A stretch of DNA of 64,000 nucleotides, from the IMG/VR virus record IMGVR_UViG_3300042324_000568, positions 1-64,000 of that record; one strand, given 5' to 3'. Below are positions 30,797-38,946 of the stretch, piece by piece. Each line of letters starts with the position of its first letter. Positions within the stretch are counted from its first letter, which is position 1. The position numbers and the translations under genes are program-made. Origin of the DNA: a virus. The notes below the pieces were generated by a model. It ran no database searches and had not been told where the DNA came from. It was given only the letters and a program-made list of their open reading frames with translations.

Positions 30797-31177
30797 TTAT
30801 TCTATTTTTGATTTTATTTTGTTAAAAATTGAGTCTGCAACATCTTTATAATCATCATAACATTTATAACGATTGTTAAATTTTTTGAGTGAATCTAAAA
30901 TTGTTGTGTGGTCCCTGTCAACCATTCTACCAATTTCAGTTACAGGATATCTGAATATCTTTCTCATGACTGCTATGTACATATGACGAGCGTCAACTAC
31001 TTCTCTTTTCCTAATTCTTGTTAGTATCCTTGTCGAACTTACCGAACAATGTTGGGACACTATTAATAAGATTTCTTCTTTGGATATTTTATCTCTATCA
31101 AATTTCTTTACTTTAACATAGTCGGCGGTATCTTTAATACCAGGATATACGTATGGACTTATTTTAGACAATATCAT
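30797..31177 (-). CDS. Stand-alone DnaA domain IV protein (126 aa)
   Basis: Residues 58-100 contain REVVDARHMYIAVMRK and the DnaA signature DRDHTTILDSL (87-97). This helix-turn-helix domain reads the DnaA box. The AAA+ domain is missing, so it cannot form the usual replication initiator. It may bind DnaA boxes to regulate phage or host replication or transcription. It has its own promoter. Confidence 0.86.
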   Translation of the reverse strand: MILSKISPYVYPGIKDTADYVKVKKFDRDKISKEEILLIVSQHCSVSSTRILTRIRKREVVDARHMYIAVMRKIFRYPVTEIGRMVDRDHTTILDSLKKFNNRYKCYDDYKDVADSIFNKIKSKIE

Positions 31178-31194
31178 TAAGTAATTTTAGAGTA

Positions 31195-31226
31195 CAAAGG
31201 TACGGGTTTTTTTGGAATATTCCAAA
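31195..31226 (-). promoter_or_regulatory. Bacteroidetes-type promoter
   Basis: On the minus strand TTTG, 20-bp spacer, TACCTTTG; 18 bases before ATG 31177. GGAATATTCC, a 10-bp palindrome, lies in the spacer and could be an operator. Confidence 0.87.
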
Positions 31227-31231
31227 TATAT

Positions 31232-31465
31232 TTAGAAATTACCAAAAAGATATTGGTAAACTACTTGTGGGATTCTGGTACAAATGTGTGGTTCTCCTTG
31301 AGAATCAGTACATTCCAATGAAGGTAACGTATTAATATATTTCTTCATATAATTAGGTGCGTTGTTCAACTGAGAAACAATATGTCGCTTTGAGTAAAGC
31401 TTTTCAGGATTATAATATTCGTTCAAAATTGTTTTGTATTGACTTTCAGTTAGGATTAATTTCAT
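31232..31465 (-). CDS. Small protein with propeptide-like start (77 aa)
   Basis: MKLILTESQYKTILNEYYN is a leader of the TESQ type ending in L-N-E, similar in layout to T4-type capsid-targeting sequences. The remainder contains one CTDSQGEPHIC loop (possible disulfide). TATTTAT is 4 bases before the ATG. Likely virion-associated; inference. Confidence 0.65.
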   Translation of the reverse strand: MKLILTESQYKTILNEYYNPEKLYSKRHIVSQLNNAPNYMKKYINTLPSLECTDSQGEPHICTRIPQVVYQYLFGNF

Positions 31466-31497
31466 ACCAATAAATATCAGGTATTTTTTCTTTTTTT

Positions 31498-31563
31498 CCA
31501 GTATTTATCTAGTATACTAGAACTAGTTGCTTAAATCTAGAAAACAATACTAGTAGATACTGG
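31498..31563. repeat. Long imperfect inverted repeat rich in CTAG
   Basis: The arms 31498-31515 and 31547-31563 match at all but about three positions (CCAGTAT...TAGTAT). The perfect palindrome CTAGTATACTAG lies at 31509-31520. There is no T run on either side, so it is not an ordinary terminator. Confidence 0.7.
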
Positions 31564-31569
31564 ATAGGA

Positions 31570-32604
31570 TTAATTACCAAAATTAAACGAAGAGGGGGTT
31601 TGAGTTACCACATCAAGATTTTCTCTATTCTCATAAAGTGATTCCTCAAGTCTTTCTTCCTCCATTTGTTGTTCTAACATCGGCATTTCTTCAGTTTCTT
31701 CTTCCTGAACTCTCTCAATTCTATTTCTAATTCTTTCCGCTCTATTTTCACCAAGTTCTTCAATCGGAACCGAACCACTTTTATAAGAATAACCTATTTT
31801 TAAATTCTTTTCTTCTTTTCTTCTCTCCTCATCCGAAAGTAGAAATCTATTTGTTTTAGCACCCTTACCTTTAGATTCGTTGTAAATTACCAATCTTAAA
31901 TCATCTGTCAAATCAGTATCTAACGAGTCAACACGAGTGTCTTTTTGATTCCAAAATGAAAACTCTGGATCTCCTTTATCTAATGAATAAAAACTCGCAA
32001 CTTTATAACCTGTTTTTTTGTTGATACAATAAATCAACACACCTTTGTTTGAGTACTTCATAAAGTAGTCAGGATTATTCTCTTGAGTTGTGCACCATTT
32101 AGTATTAGAACCATACTTCCGAGATGATTGAAATGTTAATGGTCTAAGTAATAACCATTCTTCAGTATCCAAAACTACTTTAACTTGTTTTTCTAAATCT
32201 TTACCTTGGGAAATCATTTCAGCAACACTAACTGAATTTGTTATGTCTTCAAATGAATTATACTTAGATAAATCATTTTGTTTAATTAGATTTCTTTCAT
32301 TAAACTCACAAAACTTTTGAAATGTTTGAAGATCTGAAACATTAAACATTGTATCAATTAATCTATAAAAGAAAACGATTTGTAATTTACCAAATCCTTC
32401 CCATTCTTCTTTTGGTATGTTAAATTCGGTGGACAGCTTTTCTTTAATCTCATCAACATGGTCATCAATATTTCTGGTTTTTTTCATTAACCTCAACAAG
32501 GTGTCGACATATTTTGATTTTTTTTCGGGTACAAACTTCTCAAATAGTTCATAGAAGTTTAGATTGTTTTCTTGATTAGTTCTTAGTTCCCTTGCTTTCG
32601 ACAT
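31570..32604 (-). CDS. Conserved phage protein with TKWCTT motif (344 aa)
   Basis: The N-terminal half is helical. The core at about 160-205 reads RKYGSNTKWCTT, DYFMKYSNKGVLIYCI and TGYKVASFY, a domain seen in many phage proteins without known activity. The C-terminal quarter is very rich in Glu and Arg (EERRKEEKNLK, EEEERLEE-like) and probably coiled. The promoter at 32647-32677 carries an operator-like palindrome. Confidence 0.7.
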   Translation of the reverse strand: MSKARELRTNQENNLNFYELFEKFVPEKKSKYVDTLLRLMKKTRNIDDHVDEIKEKLSTEFNIPKEEWEGFGKLQIVFFYRLIDTMFNVSDLQTFQKFCEFNERNLIKQNDLSKYNSFEDITNSVSVAEMISQGKDLEKQVKVVLDTEEWLLLRPLTFQSSRKYGSNTKWCTTQENNPDYFMKYSNKGVLIYCINKKTGYKVASFYSLDKGDPEFSFWNQKDTRVDSLDTDLTDDLRLVIYNESKGKGAKTNRFLLSDEERRKEEKNLKIGYSYKSGSVPIEELGENRAERIRNRIERVQEEETEEMPMLEQQMEEERLEESLYENRENLDVVTQTPSSFNFGN

Positions 32605-32646
32605 ATTATGAAATTTTAATAATTTACAAAAAAGTTTAATTGTTCA

Positions 32647-32677
32647 CAAAGATAGTGATTTTTTGTGAAATCACAAA
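32647..32677 (-). promoter_or_regulatory. Bacteroidetes-type promoter with palindromic spacer
   Basis: On the minus strand TTTG, 19-bp spacer, TATCTTTG. The spacer contains GTGATTT and AAATCAC as an inverted repeat, suggesting a repressor site. Confidence 0.8.
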
Positions 32678-32682
32678 ATTTA

Positions 32683-32925
32683 TTAGTATTTATTTTTCTC
32701 TGATTTACCTAAATGTATGTGACCTTTAATTGTTCCATTTAAATTATCTTCCTCAATTTTTCTATCAACGACTACAACGGTACTATCAAGACTTACCATT
32801 TCTTGAAGTGTTTTCTTTGCAATTGAGCCAACATATTTTCTTTTGTGTTTTGTATTATCAACACCCAATAATGGTGCCTCAAATTCAACTTCCATTTCTA
32901 AAGTGATTGTGTATTTAAATAACAT
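32683..32925 (-). CDS. Hypothetical protein (80 aa)
   Basis: A beta-rich start (LFKYTITLEMEVEFEAPLLG) and basic KHKRKYVGSIAKK are the only clear traits. It lies alone between a promoter region and a terminator. Function unknown. Confidence 0.62.
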   Translation of the reverse strand: MLFKYTITLEMEVEFEAPLLGVDNTKHKRKYVGSIAKKTLQEMVSLDSTVVVVDRKIEEDNLNGTIKGHIHLGKSEKNKY

Positions 32926-32966
32926 ATATCTTGTTCTTTATAATCAAATATACTAAAATAATTGAA

Positions 32967-32996
32967 TAAAAAAAAACCTCACATTTCTGTGAGGTT
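32967..32996 (-). terminator. Intrinsic terminator
   Basis: AACCTCACA, TTTC, TGTGAGGTT (9 bp), followed on the minus strand by a T run. Confidence 0.87.
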
Positions 32997-33013
32997 CGTA
33001 TTATAATTTTTTA

Positions 33014-33235
33014 TTATTTATCGAATTTCTTAACAACCTCTTCGGTACCATCGGGATTGGTTTTGTAAAGAACATAACCTGTCGCACCAACCAATCCTAA
33101 TTTTAATTCCATTCCACCTTCTGAACTGTCATCGACACCGTCAATTTCGTCCAAATTAGCGTTCATATTTTCAGTAACAATCTTAGTTACAATTCTTTCA
33201 ATATCTGATTGTTTTATCTTAATAGTTTTTGACAT
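33014..33235 (-). CDS. Small protein with propeptide-like start (73 aa)
   Basis: MSKTIKIKQSDIERIV and TKIVTENMNANLDE form an amphipathic helix and an acidic linker, of the same type as at 27533 and 31232. The short mature part is beta-like (LGLVGATGYVLYKTNPDG). TATTTATA lies 15 bases before the ATG; the terminator 32967-32996 follows. Confidence 0.65.
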   Translation of the reverse strand: MSKTIKIKQSDIERIVTKIVTENMNANLDEIDGVDDSSEGGMELKLGLVGATGYVLYKTNPDGTEEVVKKFDK

Positions 33236-33289
33236 GATTCCTGTTTTATATATAAATACTTGTTATTAGGTTTTATTCTTATAAATACA

Positions 33290-33829
33290 CTATAAAGATA
33301 AAAAAGTGGGTAGTTCTAAGTCCTTACTTGATATTCTTTCTAAATAACCACTCACTCTCCATTTGATATTCAAAGTTGGGTCGTTGTATATAATTCCACC
33401 TTCACTTTCTTTGTTGTATGGGTTATCAACTTTATATTGGAATATTGTATTATCACTTAATGCTGAGAATCCGTGAGCACATCCTCTTGGTACGAACACT
33501 TGTTTGTTTTTTCCCCAACCAAGTTCAACCTCAACAACCTTACCATAACTTGGGGAACCCTTTCTAATATCAACGATAACATCCAATACTCGTCCGGTGA
33601 TACACGTAACAAGTTTAGCCTGTTCATAGTCACCAGTTTGAAAATGAAGTCCTCTAATGGTCCCTAAATGAGAAAATGACATATTATCCTGAATGAACTC
33701 CACTTCATACCCCACATTTTGATTGAATATATCTTTATTATATGGCACGGCGAAGTAACCACGTTCGTCCACATATGTGTCGTGGGTTATTACGTAACAA
33801 CCCTCAATATCTGTCTTATTAAATTTCAT
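33290..33829 (-). CDS. rfbC: dTDP-4-dehydrorhamnose 3,5-epimerase (179 aa)
   Basis: The whole length matches RmlC: DERGYF (21-26), FIQDNMSFS (45-53), IRGLHFQ with catalytic His62, DVIVDIRKGSPSYG (83-96) and VPRGCAHGFSAL (113-124). The enzyme epimerises C3 and C5 of dTDP-4-keto-6-deoxyglucose on the way to dTDP-rhamnose. RmlA, B and D are not in the window, so it must work with host or distant phage enzymes. It probably supplies donors for the glycosyltransferases here. Confidence 0.93.
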   Translation of the reverse strand: MKFNKTDIEGCYVITHDTYVDERGYFAVPYNKDIFNQNVGYEVEFIQDNMSFSHLGTIRGLHFQTGDYEQAKLVTCITGRVLDVIVDIRKGSPSYGKVVEVELGWGKNKQVFVPRGCAHGFSALSDNTIFQYKVDNPYNKESEGGIIYNDPTLNIKWRVSGYLERISSKDLELPTFLSL

Positions 33830-34110
33830 TATTGGTTTCCTCCTAAATCAAATTCATCTTCCCAATCCTTAGTTGTTTTGGGTTTGCGTTTGGTTCTAGT
33901 TTTTACAAATGGTTCTTCACTTTTAATTCCATCAAATTGTTTTGGATTTGGTTTTGATTGAAATGTAATCTTAACAGCATCCTTTTCCAACTTAGTTAAT
34001 CTTTCTTCTAACAATAGTAAACTATCATTTGTTAAAGATATTTTTTCAGTCCAAAAAACAATCCCTATTAATAATATAACCACAAATAAAATAACCATAA
34101 ATAATAACAT
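33829..34110 (-). CDS. Single-pass membrane protein with coiled coil (93 aa)
   Basis: A hydrophobic N-terminal helix (about 2-20, LLFMVILFVVILLIGIVF) is followed by a heptad-rich segment (SLLLLEERLTKLEKDAV) and a basic then acidic tail. One base is shared with rfbC. Function unknown. Confidence 0.65.
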   Translation of the reverse strand: MLLFMVILFVVILLIGIVFWTEKISLTNDSLLLLEERLTKLEKDAVKITFQSKPNPKQFDGIKSEEPFVKTRTKRKPKTTKDWEDEFDLGGNQ

Positions 34111-34135
34111 AATATTAGTTTTGATAAAATGTAAA

Positions 34136-34165
34136 TAAAAAAAATGGGATAAAAAAATTATCCCA
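34136..34165 (-). terminator. Intrinsic terminator overlapping a stop codon
   Basis: TGGGATAA, five A, TTATCCCA, followed on the minus strand by eight or nine T. The stop codon of the upstream gene (34158-34160) lies in the stem. Confidence 0.8.
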
Positions 34166-34811
34166 CAACATTTTTCATTCCATCTACATGATGATCATCA
34201 GGCCCAAGTTCAGAACCTATCGGTTGTTTCTTCATTGGGTTTAATATTTCATGATGTAAATCATATGGTCTAAATTCAAGATGTCCGTCCATACCAACAT
34301 CCATTCTTCTAAACAATATCTTCTTTTCATTTGGGAGATGAGAGTGTCCATGAAGATGGATACGACCCTTAGCAAGACTGTTCCAAGATAGTATTGGAAA
34401 GTGCATACATTCCATCGTTTCACCCATGTGATTTAATTGTAAAAACCATTGTGTACTTGTGAACAAACTTTGACAGTTCTCCCTATTGTTCACAATATGA
34501 TGGTCGTGGTTACCATAAATTAAATGTATCTCTTTACATGTAATTCTATTACGTAACTCTTCAATGTTTTCAAATCCACCAAATGACCAATCACCAAAAT
34601 GTATCAACACATCATCTTGACCAACAACCTCATTAATGTTATTAACTATTGATGCGTTCATCTTATCCAACGTTTCAAATGGGCGTGTTTGTTTTTCTGG
34701 TACCTCACCATTCGGCAATCTCCAATTAGTTATTCCACGACATATATTTGTGTGTGAATAGTGTGTGTCCGAAGTCACCCATACTTTCCTATCGTTTGGA
34801 ATCTTTAACAT
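34158..34811 (-). CDS. Phage-type metallophosphoesterase (217 aa)
   Basis: The motifs are VTSDTHYSH (with HTNI), HFGDWSFG, LIYGNHDHH, CMHFPILSW and HLHGHSHLP, in the order of calcineurin-like phosphoesterases often found in phages. Two metal ions would be bound by Asp, His and Asn. The natural substrate is unknown (a nucleotide, phosphoprotein or RNA end). It abuts the next gene with a one-base overlap. Confidence 0.87.
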   Translation of the reverse strand: MLKIPNDRKVWVTSDTHYSHTNICRGITNWRLPNGEVPEKQTRPFETLDKMNASIVNNINEVVGQDDVLIHFGDWSFGGFENIEELRNRITCKEIHLIYGNHDHHIVNNRENCQSLFTSTQWFLQLNHMGETMECMHFPILSWNSLAKGRIHLHGHSHLPNEKKILFRRMDVGMDGHLEFRPYDLHHEILNPMKKQPIGSELGPDDHHVDGMKNVVG

Positions 34812-35194
34812 TATTTCTGAAAAAATTTAAAATCTTTATTATTAAATCTTCTATTTGGTGGTTCTACTCTTGATATTGGTGGTGGGGGTGGAATAGTTCT
34901 ATTAGAATATACATGAGGTGGTATTCTTTGTCCAATATTACTTGTTCTTTCTCTGTTAATTAATCCCAAGGTTTGAAACCATTTCCTATGTCTTTCATTA
35001 CTTTCCATTACTCCATAATATTTCTTCTTCTCTTCAACATCCTTTCCCACTATTAAAGCTAATATTGGCCCTAACAATATTGCACCTATTATCATATCCA
35101 AACCCAATGTGTAATGTTTATTATGATAATACATTACATATGTTGATGACATTATCCAAACCAATATTAAAAAAACAATTAATAACGTACTCAT
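34811..35194 (-). CDS. Membrane protein with C-terminal FKFF tag (127 aa)
   Basis: Two hydrophobic helices (about 3-20 and 33-50) put both ends on the same side. The soluble tail is polar and Pro-rich (RTIPPPPPISRVEPP) and finishes NNKDFKFFQK. It has the tag at the C-terminus, as does the membrane protein at 20106-20573, and lies 7 kb from the main cluster. Confidence 0.74.
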   Translation of the reverse strand: MSTLLIVFLILVWIMSSTYVMYYHNKHYTLGLDMIIGAILLGPILALIVGKDVEEKKKYYGVMESNERHRKWFQTLGLINRERTSNIGQRIPPHVYSNRTIPPPPPISRVEPPNRRFNNKDFKFFQK

Positions 35195-35210
35195 TTAATA
35201 AAATTTATTT

Positions 35211-35513
35211 TTAATTATCGGGTAACATATCAGGATCATTTAATATTCCCCTTTTACTTTTAATAACATCTTTAATGTTTTCTTCGTAATTGGTTTTACC
35301 TGATTGTTGTGTTGTCATTGTTTCACCTCGACTTGTAAAATAATGAAAATGTGTTCCATCATAAAATCGATAAATCTTGACACCATCTTTTTCAAAAAGA
35401 TATGTAACGGAATAATCATCATTATTTGTTTTTAATTTTTCAACACCATCTCCATAGCAAGAAACAAATGTGATTGAAATTAAAAGTAATAATAAAAGTT
35501 TAGAGGTTCTCAT
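35211..35513 (-). CDS. Predicted lipoprotein (100 aa)
   Basis: MRTSKLLLLLLISITFVSC is a lipoprotein signal with Cys at 19. The mature part is beta-like (YSVTYLFEKDGVKIYRFYDG, HFHYFTSRG) and resembles small DUF4884-type Bacteroidetes lipoproteins. A 14-base overlap links it to the next lipoprotein gene. Probably host-derived. Confidence 0.75.
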   Translation of the reverse strand: MRTSKLLLLLLISITFVSCYGDGVEKLKTNNDDYSVTYLFEKDGVKIYRFYDGTHFHYFTSRGETMTTQQSGKTNYEENIKDVIKSKRGILNDPDMLPDN

Positions 35514-35766
35514 GGTTAATATATTTTGGGTGTTTTATTTCTTTAATAAATTGTTTCTTTGTAATCCATTCTTTTATTTCCCTGTTTGCACTACTCAATG
35601 ATGAGTGAGCAAAATAAGATTCCTTCCATACAAACCCAACTCTTTGTGTTGGTATATAGAAAACATTATTATCATCGTGACGAACGACTTTGACTTTATA
35701 ATTAACACATGACTGTACCGACAACACTCCCATTATCGATACCACTAATAAAACGATTTTTTTCAT
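35500..35766 (-). CDS. Predicted lipoprotein (88 aa)
   Basis: ATG 35766 directly follows the exonuclease stop; the longer frame overlaps that gene. MKKIVLLVVSIMGVLSVQSC is a lipoprotein signal with Cys at 20. The mature part is basic and aromatic (GFVWKESYFAHSSLSSANR). Function unknown. Confidence 0.7.
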   Translation of the reverse strand: MKKIVLLVVSIMGVLSVQSCVNYKVKVVRHDDNNVFYIPTQRVGFVWKESYFAHSSLSSANREIKEWITKKQFIKEIKHPKYINHENL

Positions 35767-35767
35767 A

Positions 35768-36424
35768 TTAATAAAATTTTCTAAGTACTTCAATAACATC
35801 CCAAGCATCTTCCAATGCGTTGTGGGTAACAATTCCATTAACACCCGCACGTTCTTTACATTGTGTTAAGTTTGGTAATGACTTATCATTTGTCCAATCA
35901 ACCATTAATATTGCAGGGTCCAATACTCTTTGACGAGTACGGATTAATTTTTGCCACCAAGGTAATTCTTGTAAGAATAGTTTATCAAACGTTCCAAAGT
36001 TTTTACCTGCAACATTTAATGTGATTGGTTTAGTTTTACCATCAATGATTGGTGTTAATTTTCCATTCACATGAGTTGATTGTGAATCTAAAAGTGAAAA
36101 TCCATTACACCATAGAAACATATAGAATTCTTTGGTTACCTCGTCTTCATGATAAAAACTATAATCGGAATGTGTTTGCATAAGATGTTTAGTCTCATCG
36201 GTACCCTCAAGATATTCACCAACCATTTGAATGATTCCTCCATTCATCGTGATTGCCCTTGGTGAACCGATGATTTCATTTTGAAGAACTATCGCATTGA
36301 ACTTAGGACATTCCTCGTAAGGTAATTTCTTTTCGGTATCTTCAATGATTGCACCGATAGATAATACTTTGTGTTTCTCGTGATCAAGACCTGATGTCTC
36401 GATGTCTATTGATACATATATCAT
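35768..36424 (-). CDS. DEDDh 3'-5' exonuclease (218 aa)
   Basis: VSIDIETSGL (4-13) is the ExoI motif with the catalytic Asp and Glu. NVAGKNFGTFDKLFL carries the middle Asp, and THNALEDAWDVIEVL the final His-x4-Asp. This is the RNase T / DnaQ fold, which removes 3' nucleotides from DNA or RNA. The phage copy is free-standing and may act in DNA repair, RNA turnover or dNTP recycling. Confidence 0.87.
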   Translation of the reverse strand: MIYVSIDIETSGLDHEKHKVLSIGAIIEDTEKKLPYEECPKFNAIVLQNEIIGSPRAITMNGGIIQMVGEYLEGTDETKHLMQTHSDYSFYHEDEVTKEFYMFLWCNGFSLLDSQSTHVNGKLTPIIDGKTKPITLNVAGKNFGTFDKLFLQELPWWQKLIRTRQRVLDPAILMVDWTNDKSLPNLTQCKERAGVNGIVTHNALEDAWDVIEVLRKFY

Positions 36425-36441
36425 ATTAAATGTTTATAATT

Positions 36442-36942
36442 TTAACAAAAATCATCTGATGATGAAACCCTAAGTCCATCTACAATTCTATCGTCATATT
36501 TTGGGTCATCAAAAAATGAACCCATACCTTTTGAACGTTGTTCTTTTCTATATTCTTGGTCCACAACCAAACCGTCGGGTTCACCCCAATTAAGTGCCAT
36601 CACAATAAACTCATTCACCTCTAATTCTTCCCCATATTCGTTAACCACTCGACCCGAACGAATAAATTCAAGTAGACTTTCTTTATCTTGATAGTATTTG
36701 TCTTTGTGAAAATTCCAACAGAACTTCCAACCTGAACTTCTTTTACCTAAATGAATATTTGTTCCATTGATAAACATTTCCCAAGGTGAAAACCATTCCC
36801 AATCTTTTGTTGGTGAAATATATTTCATTTCTCTTTCAAGGTTTTCAACAGACATATCCATTGATGTAACTTGTTGAATTAGAGTCTGTTGTCTCTTTAA
36901 CATCTCTTCTTTTGTGGGTATTCGATAATAGTTTGTTGACAT
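36442..36942 (-). CDS. Conserved phage protein (166 aa)
   Basis: It starts MSTNYYRIPT and has IHLGKRSSGWKFCWN near residues 73-87. Both blocks recur in a small phage family of unknown function, with a beta-sandwich-like centre. The C-terminus is acidic. Promoter at 36960-36990. Confidence 0.72.
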   Translation of the reverse strand: MSTNYYRIPTKEEMLKRQQTLIQQVTSMDMSVENLEREMKYISPTKDWEWFSPWEMFINGTNIHLGKRSSGWKFCWNFHKDKYYQDKESLLEFIRSGRVVNEYGEELEVNEFIVMALNWGEPDGLVVDQEYRKEQRSKGMGSFFDDPKYDDRIVDGLRVSSSDDFC

Positions 36943-36959
36943 TTTAGTAAGTTTATATG

Positions 36960-36990
36960 CAAATTTACGTATTTTTTATGATATAACAAA
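36960..36990 (-). promoter_or_regulatory. Bacteroidetes-type promoter
   Basis: On the minus strand TTTG, 19-bp spacer, TAAATTTG; 17 bases before ATG 36942. Confidence 0.8.
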
Positions 36991-36996
36991 ATATGT

Positions 36997-37027
36997 AAAA
37001 AAAAATCCCCACATTTCTGTAGGGATT
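36997..37027 (-). terminator. Intrinsic terminator
   Basis: AATCCC...ACA, TTTC, TGT...GGGATT with one bulge; a T run follows on the minus strand. A second hairpin (ATCCTTG/CAAGGAT) lies upstream at about 37051-37074. Confidence 0.82.
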
Positions 37028-37082
37028 GTTAACTGAAACACTAGTGTGTCAATCCTTGAATACTTACCAAGGATGGGTCCAA

Positions 37083-38465
37083 TTATTTAATTATTCTCTT
37101 CATTACATTTTGAACAATTGAATTAACATAACTTTCATTAAGTTGTGGTTCTTCTTGTCCTTGTGTTTGTTCTTCATCATCGTTAAACGCCGCTAAACGT
37201 GCCGCTCTATTTGATCTGATTTCTGCACGTTGTTCATCACTCAATTCGTAGTTTACAATCTTAGCTCTTGTTAATTGTTCAGGGATTGGTATTTCCATGA
37301 TTTGTTGTACAATCTCACTTAGAACTTCTTGTAATCCTTGTCTGATTGCCTCGTTGTTTGCAATTGTATCTTTACTCGATATGTCACCACTCAATGGATT
37401 TTCTTCCAAATCAATAGTTCTTGAAGCGGTAAAATTATAATCTTCAGCCAATTTTGCTCTCTCTATTTGACCATTGTTTCTAATGTTTTTACCATGTTCG
37501 GTTTTAAACGTTGCATTGATTTTATAATATTGAGTAACACCTTGACCTAACATACCATCGATAGTTAACAATGAAGTCACACAAGTATCAAACGTTGTTG
37601 GTGATAAACCATATTTTTCTAAATTGTACAATTCAGTAAACCCTTCCCATCGACCAGAACTCTTTTTAGTTTTATCCCAGTTGTCATAAACTTTATTAAA
37701 TTGACGACCTAAATGGTGTTCTCTATAAAATTTTTCATCGGCACTTGTTACACCATTTACATTTCTTACCGCTGAATTGTAGTAATCCCTAACATTTTCA
37801 TATGAATTAAATGAAAGTGTTTGATATGTAAATGCATTATTAGTAAATTTACTATGTCTATCTAAGAAAGCTCTTTCATTAATACTGATTTTTGGAATAC
37901 TATTTTTTTCTAAATAATCTTGAACTTGACTATTAATTGTCCGTTGAGCAATTGGATATAACATATACCTTTTGATGTACTCGGCGTCAGCTATCTCACT
38001 ATCAAATCTTACTCTTGCATCAATTGTTTGACGTTCACCTTCTGGTTCATATACTTCAAATTCTCCGGTTGTTACTCGAGGTTCGCAAGTTGGGTTTGTT
38101 TTCTTTTTTGATATGTAAAATTTACCATATTCTTCTTTTAACGCATTAATTGCCGATTGATGTGTTTGAATAAACTCATCAATTTGACTAAGACATGGGT
38201 AAATAATAACAATTGGTTGTTTAGTGGTTTTGTCTAAGATTTTGTGTCCAATATGACTACCTTTAGCCTTACCTGATCTTAACTCAGAACCTCTGGCTTT
38301 ATATGAACCCTCGTAACCTTTACTATCTTGAGGTTCACTCATGATTGGTTCCCAAGACTTTTCAGTTCCTTGTTGTTTTTTAAAGTCAGCTAATTCGTCT
38401 ATGTCCATTTCTAACGAGTTTTCGTTCAACATCGTTATCAATTCACTTTTTTTAAATTCTCTCAT
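37083..38465 (-). CDS. Probable virion-associated protein (460 aa)
   Basis: It begins MREFKKSELITMLNENSLEM, a propeptide-like leader with an L-N-E site. Near the end another L-N-E (QLNESYVNSIV) precedes a basic amphipathic helix (QNVMKRIIK). The middle is polar, without enzyme motifs. Leaders at one or both ends, the length and the strong terminator suggest an abundant late protein. TATTTATA is 24 bases before the ATG. Confidence 0.62.
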   Translation of the reverse strand: MREFKKSELITMLNENSLEMDIDELADFKKQQGTEKSWEPIMSEPQDSKGYEGSYKARGSELRSGKAKGSHIGHKILDKTTKQPIVIIYPCLSQIDEFIQTHQSAINALKEEYGKFYISKKKTNPTCEPRVTTGEFEVYEPEGERQTIDARVRFDSEIADAEYIKRYMLYPIAQRTINSQVQDYLEKNSIPKISINERAFLDRHSKFTNNAFTYQTLSFNSYENVRDYYNSAVRNVNGVTSADEKFYREHHLGRQFNKVYDNWDKTKKSSGRWEGFTELYNLEKYGLSPTTFDTCVTSLLTIDGMLGQGVTQYYKINATFKTEHGKNIRNNGQIERAKLAEDYNFTASRTIDLEENPLSGDISSKDTIANNEAIRQGLQEVLSEIVQQIMEIPIPEQLTRAKIVNYELSDEQRAEIRSNRAARLAAFNDDEEQTQGQEEPQLNESYVNSIVQNVMKRIIK

Positions 38466-38520
38466 ATCTGTTAAAATTTCTTATATGTATATAAATACTC
38501 CAATTATAGTATTTGTATCA

Positions 38521-38883
38521 TTACACATTCATTTTAAGAACACATTCGAGATGGTTGGTATTAACCAAATAGTCGGTATCCACATTTGAGGTGTCTCCAC
38601 CACAATATTCACAAACCCATTGACTCGTTGTGTCAATCTTTTCCATACCATAATTTTCGTAAAAATATTGTCTAATTTTACCCCCTAACTCAAAATTGTT
38701 GGGGTACGTTGTCACGTAATGTTTTGGGATGGTAATCATGTCTCTACTCTCAGGACCACCTTTAAGGTGACATTCTAAACATAGTTGACCAGCACCCTCT
38801 ATGTAACCAGTTCTAAAATCTACGTGTGTGTTAATGTTGGTTGTGGTTTCTTTACCACATAAAATACAAATTTCGTTTGGCAT
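38521..38883 (-). CDS. Zinc-binding hypothetical protein (120 aa)
   Basis: CILCGKE (6-12), LCLEC (about 34-38) and WVCEYCGGD (about 89-97) give three CxxC pairs, enough for one or two zinc sites. A His/Tyr-rich segment lies between them. No known family; nucleic-acid binding is possible. Confidence 0.68.
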   Translation of the reverse strand: MPNEICILCGKETTTNINTHVDFRTGYIEGAGQLCLECHLKGGPESRDMITIPKHYVTTYPNNFELGGKIRQYFYENYGMEKIDTTSQWVCEYCGGDTSNVDTDYLVNTNHLECVLKMNV

Positions 38884-38946
38884 AATAATAAATTTATAAT
38901 ATGAATATAAACTTATTATTTTGTATTAAAAAGTGTTTTTGGGGAA

